From Sinonovacula constricta (taxonomy: Eukaryota; Mollusca; Bivalvia; Cardiida; Solecurtidae), in the NCBI GenBank assembly GCA_007844125.1, contig CM017572.1, positions 40,528,379 to 40,592,378 of the forward strand: a stretch of DNA of 64,000 nucleotides, written 5' to 3'. Below are positions 23,800 to 64,000 of this stretch, in pieces. A model generated the notes under the pieces. That model saw only the letters and a list, made by a program, of their open reading frames with translations, had not been told where the DNA came from and did not search any database. Position 1 is the first letter of the stretch, and each line of letters opens with the position of its first letter. A program made the position numbers and the translations under genes.

Positions 23800-25165
23800 G
23801 TAACTATCATAATTAATATGCTCATGACAACATTTTGTAGTTTTAATGGGGTGTTAATTTTGCCTTGCACTACCAAGCGTGCCATGGCGAAATCTTTATG
23901 TAGATCACAAAACTTTTACGTCAAAGCAGGAAGAATAGTGTTATCAATAAACTTGATCCGATTGACTGGGCGGCTCCGAATACACACCCTTATTGCTTTT
24001 ATTTACAAAAATCCTAAATACAATTTAACACATTTATTTAGCTTTATCCTGACGTGGGTTTCTGTAATGTTGTATGTCCTAAAAATAAAATAACAATACA
24101 ATACAAACGTGACTTATTGTCGGTTTGATACCTTTGCATCTTATATGTGTAACAACTAACATCAGCTGTTATAAGCTATTTGCCGACATTTCAATATATG
24201 ATTTGACATAAGAAAAAAATCGGGGTTGAAGTATATGTATCTGAATTTCCACTTCTTACAAACGCTTTATTATATTTGTTTAAACACAGATCTATACAAT
24301 ACATACAAATTGAATGCGACCCCGATAGCCAGGAGTTGTCGCCCTTGTTCCGCAGTTTTACATGTCCATAGAGTGGTACTTTGCAAAACAACATTTCTCA
24401 CACAAATACAACACACATAAAATATATAAGACGCTAAAAATCGTCCAAACGTTTTTTTACGCGATGACATGTATGTATGCTAGAAATAGATCAAAGAATC
24501 ATTGCATAAGTGCAAAAACGTATATCAAGTATATGCAGTTCTCAAATTTATCAAATCTAACTTAGTAAACGTGAAATAAAACTGATATGAACAACGTTTA
24601 AAAAAATGTTGAAACGGTATTTATAAGAGTTGTTTCACCAGTAATTGATTCGTAGGTTAAAAACAGAAATAGTAATAATACAACGATAGGCGTTGACACT
24701 TTGAAAAAACCTTGCACACACTATCACAATAACAAGAAGAAGCTTTGAATGAGCGCAAAGCAAGAAGTTAAGCACAAACATGATATGCAAACGACAGCAG
24801 TTTACTTAGATATATCATTATTTTTGTAGTGTGGGAATGCTTGCTATAAGTGATAGTATAAAATAAGTAAATCTATGAATTTTACAATATGGATTTACAA
24901 TGTAGAGCAAGATTTATGCAGCAGCTTCATTTGATGATAACCAAAAACAGCATTAAACAGTGTTGAAACATTTTGTTGTTGGCACTTGTTATGAATTCTT
25001 TATCTCTTTAGCATTATTATTTTTGAAACTCTCAAAGCAGGTCAAGGAAGAACCTTTTTTTCTTATTTAACATTGTTTTATTTATTAAAGTGAAATTAGT
25101 TTGATAACGAATTCGGTGCCTGGTTTATTCAAAGTCTAAAACAACAATAACAAAACATAAAAAAC
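23800..25165. other. No gene seen
   Basis: AT-rich intergenic-looking sequence; open frames near 24.2-24.5 kb overlap on both strands with no splice signals of note. Confidence 0.5.
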
Positions 25166-25178
25166 ACGTGGTAAAAGG

Positions 25179-25463
25179 GATGGGATTTGCCGGCATTTTT
25201 GCCGATACTGTGCTGCGCCATTTCTATCATTATAGCACACTAAGCACAGGGGCATTTATGAGGTGCCCAGGGACTGAACCTGACCGGTCCATTATACTGA
25301 CACCGACGAGACAGGAGTAATGCTGTCCCCTAGCCCCGAGCGTTAGGAGGGAAGCCACTACTACCAACTTTAAAGTCTTTGGTTCTGACCCGGCCGGGGT
25401 TTAAAACCGCGACCTCCCGATCCGCAAGCCGACGCTCTACCATCTGAGCTATTGCGACCGAAA
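25179..25463 (-). mobile_element. SINE family A copy with 11-bp target-site duplication
   Basis: Complete minus-strand copy: the tRNA-like head (read on minus: CGCAATAGCTCAGATGGTAG) is at the right, the body and CCGGCAAATCCCATCCC end at the left. GTGGTAAAAGG is exactly duplicated at 25168-25178 and 25464-25474, showing retroposition. Confidence 0.95.
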
Positions 25464-25479
25464 GTGGTAAAAGGAAAGA

Positions 25480-27600
25480 TCGACCATACCAGTTGAAATC
25501 TTTTATCGAATTTTATTCTTAAAGGTGGTAAAGCTTGCCTAAATCTTATATATGTAACAATATCAGTAAATAAGAACGATTGGAGTTCCTGCTAAAAATA
25601 GACATCGACGTCACAGTGCATGACGTGGATGAACATAAACGTTAGTGGTCACATGGTTTTCTTGGTCTAAAAATAGCTTACTGTGCAGCATGGCTCAGAT
25701 CAATCTCCTTACAGCGATTACGTCACGCGTTGATACTTAAATCTCTGCCCCCAGCAAGGATCACGTGACGATAGAGTATCACGTGTATTCTGTAACAGTA
25801 CGGTGAAATTTGACTTTCATAATATCATATTTTTTTTCATATTTTATGTTACTTTTTATTTTTAATATGATAAATCAATATTTTTAAAGGAAAGATACTA
25901 CATTTTGAGGAGATAAGTCCAGAAAAAAATAAAAATAAAAAAAACTATCCGCCTGTATTTGGGCGAAAAACTTGCTGGTGGCAGTGATATAATGTACTGT
26001 CAAGGGAAGTAATCACTGCGGGGAATTTGGGCTCAGATAGGAAATACATGTTTGTAATGACGATTGTGGCGTTATGGTCCACTTTTCCGACAGGTGTAGG
26101 ACATCAATAAACAACATTTTGCGAGATCTGTTCAGGTAACAATGGTTAACTAAATATTTTTGGTCCAAACTGTCGAATACTACCTTTAAGAAAATGATTA
26201 GAACTATTCTGGTGCGTAAATCGCAAGAGTTCACTAATGAATTTACATTTCTTTTGATTATATGATCATATAATATACATTAACAGACACGCCAGGACCG
26301 AGAAAAACATTACTAACGCTTTATTGCATTTGGGCGTGTGTAAGAATTTCACCATCACCCATTTAAGGACAGCTTTCTTGTCATATTTGTGGTAAGACAT
26401 GTACCATAATCCGACATTGTTGCAAACGTTTTCTTAAAGTACAAAAAAATAAAATAAAAAAATAAATAAATATAAAAGCCGTTTTTTTACCCCCGAAAAG
26501 AATGTGTTTCTTATTCACCAAATCCGCCAAATCCGATAGAACGGTAATTGTAGCTCAGGGATTCTTTAGTAAATATTGAAAGACAAAACATGAAAAAGCA
26601 ATGTGGTTCAACAAAATGACAAAAGGGAGGTCATAACATAATACCAATAAGCTGGTTCCCATTTTCCAGTGTACCTATATACTTACCCGATCATTGTTGA
26701 CTACTATACCCGCTTGTAGTATAATGACGCTCTGTTCGTCAGATTATTGGAACACCGGCGAATACCCGTGTATCGTGACAATGTTACAATAAAGAAGTCT
26801 AAAAATAGCTCATAATACGCGAAAGACTCACGATCGGAAAACATATACGGCCTCTCTATTCAGTCACCCGGAACTGAGTGACATATACAATTTCGGGTTT
26901 ATTTTGAACGAGACAGGCTCCCGGTAGTCATATATTTGAGGTCTTTCGAACTGTGAACATCAGAAAAAATAATAATTGTGTTAACAAGGATTTATAATAG
27001 AAGCATAAAGCTGTATGTATACTTCAGTTTCACATTTCTTGACATGTTTACTTTAGCGTGGGGTTATTTCGTCGCAGACTCCATTTATACTTTTTATTTA
27101 ACTATTAATAATGGATAATAATTTTCAGAGTTCTCTGACCGTTACATGTTATGCTATTTAATCGAAAATCATTGGCAAAATATACATTTAATCACTTACG
27201 TTAACACAGTATATACACTAATCAATTTAAGCATAATTAATTTATATTGCGTGCTAAATTCTTCGTTTTTGTGTTGTTTTCTTGCAAACATTTTATATAC
27301 ATGCATAAATCGGCGGTTTATTAACTGTTTATAGTTAAATGTTTGTTCCGAATGCATAAAAAGCTTCAATAACATATTTCACCGTCTCTTATGTGTTTTA
27401 AACAATACAGCCTTTGACACAGAAGAAAATCTATGAAAGTTATTTGCATATACGATCGATTACACACAATTGCCGCTAGATATAGGTTGCTGCTTGTCGA
27501 TTGATTGAATTGGCAAAATATTGCTATCGATAGCGATAGGTGTGATACAGTTACACCTTCGCCATTCTACCAATCGTTTAACATAAATGACTCAATAAAC
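25480..27600. other. No gene seen
   Basis: AT-rich sequence; no exon, SINE or array recognised. Confidence 0.5.
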
Positions 27601-27820
27601 TGGACCTGGTAGCGCATTCGGTAGAGCGTCGGCTCTTGGTACGGGAAGTCACGGGTTCGATCCAAGTCCACAACATACCAAAGTCGTTAAAATGGTAGTG
27701 GTATAGCTATCTTGCTAACGCTCAGGCGTCTTTAAGGGTCGTTCCACGACTGGTTGGCCCGGTGTTCAAGGCATGATATACAACGGTGACGGCAGCACTG
27801 TATCTGCTTCAAGTTTGACG
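27601..27820 (+). mobile_element. SINE family B copy, intact tRNA-like head, tail truncated
   Basis: Head GGTAGCGCATTCGGTAGAGC with B box GGGTTCGATCC, then the body TACCAAAGTCGTTAAAATGG and CTCAGGCGTCTTTAAGGGTC. It stops after CACTGTATCTGCTTCAAG, lacking the GGGACGATAAACCC terminus. Confidence 0.88.
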
Positions 27821-28289
27821 ACATATCTATTATAATTTAGAATGTGTAGTTGTATCTTCTCACCTATGTTTTGTCAGTTTTCGTGAAAATCATTTCTAAC
27901 CTTCGCGTTAGTAATCTGATATTACATGCTGCTATCATAATATCTGTTAATAATATTTGTACATGGTTTTTGACGTGTTATTACTTAATATAGCCACGAC
28001 GTACCACCTGTCTCATGTTTCAGATATCTCACTTGGTTCCACGAAAATTGTTATTATCAAGAGAGGTTTTTTTATGAGAAGGCATGATACCACATACATT
28101 TTTATATAATTATACATTCGCTCATTTCCTCTCTAAACAGACATTGCTGTCTTTGTGGTGATTTCATATTGAATTATGTATATAAATAACGTTATATAAG
28201 TGTGTTGTTTATAGTATCATGTAAAGCATTATTTAACACAAAAGTTGATGTCTATTTTTCATCTTTTGTTTCAGATTTCGCACCAAACG

Positions 28290-63548
<35,259 letters not shown>

Positions 63549-64000
63549 GTAAGTCACTTTCTTGTTACGAATGAGGCTGGCTCTGTGATATCAATGTTTT
63601 TGGTTAAATGTTGCTGTTTTAAGGCTTTAAAAATGGTTAAAAGCGTACGGATATCATTTTAACTTTTGGTCCTCTGGGAGGTAATAAGGGACTACTGACT
63701 AAAACAAATAAAAACAAAATACGCATAAAAAAGAAAATTCGATGACCAGTCGTGAACTAAGATACGACCCTACAACGAAATCGAAAATTCTCCATTAAAT
63801 TGCATTCTTTTTTTTCGTAAACTGTACATATTTTGCAGCAGTAGCAAACATTTTACGCATGCAAATAATACAACGCCAGTTCAAACTATCAAATAAAGCT
63901 AAGTGACCTCATGTTACGTTACTTTTTACAAAACAACCTTTTGTTAACGTATGGTTTAATATCTTAATCAATCTTGTATTGTTTAAACTGTTTTGAATTA

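Noticed and set aside
23539..24093. 184-codon Ser/Leu/Pro-rich open frame
   Set aside because: The first half is a CT tract and the rest shows no coding features.
28245..28289. Upstream in-frame ATG at 28245 as the start of the secreted protein
   Set aside because: A good acceptor at 28265-28274 places those codons in an intron, and the ATG at 28290 starts an ideal signal peptide.

Overview
The window looks like nuclear DNA of an invertebrate animal. It is AT-rich, genes are split into short exons by long introns, tRNA-derived SINEs and MITE-like elements are scattered throughout, and large intronic minisatellites are common. The main gene is a secreted mosaic of lustrin/WAP-like, Kazal, thyroglobulin-1, EGF and Gly-rich modules. 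Together these suggest a mollusc, probably a bivalve. That assignment is inference; no species can be named from the sequence.

Layout. (1) 181-3689, plus strand: the last four visible exons of a gene whose 5' end lies outside the window. It encodes a protein with a dsRBD-like segment and a Glu-rich acidic tail; the 3'UTR with two AATAAA signals runs to about 4560. (2) About 4.6-28.2 kb: no convincing host exon. This stretch holds SINE copies of several families, 68-bp and 29-bp minisatellites, a PIF/Harbinger-like element with a short MADF-like ORF (19237-19857), a repeat with two rearranged copies (15.6 and 20.2 kb) and a 20-bp perfect hairpin (17475-17528). (3) 28290 to beyond the right edge, plus strand: one large secreted-protein gene, of which I assembled 25 coding exons (about 3.0 kb of coding sequence, about 1000 residues).

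Domain order of the large gene: signal peptide; three Gly-rich exons; a short Cys-rich (WAP-like) module; a six-cysteine helical-looking module in two exons; a Gly-Gly-Thr repeat exon; Kazal; a short linker; a second copy of the six-cysteine module; a lustrin/WAP-like module; WAP; thyroglobulin-1; WAP; linker; a Cys-rich module; an acidic exon; EGF; thyroglobulin-1; a Kunitz-like module; and the start of another Cys-rich exon. Nearly every exon or exon pair is phase 1-1, the hallmark of exon shuffling. Such combinations of protease-inhibitor modules and Gly-rich spacers are known from molluscan shell-matrix and other secreted proteins; the function here is inference.

Two adjacent exons (57824-57971 and 58571-58855) carry a one-base frame disruption and two in-frame TGA codons. 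Because both neighbours join in phase 1, skipping both exons would restore a continuous reading frame. The two-exon six-cysteine module, present twice with the same cysteine spacing and splice phases, is the best candidate here for an undescribed domain.
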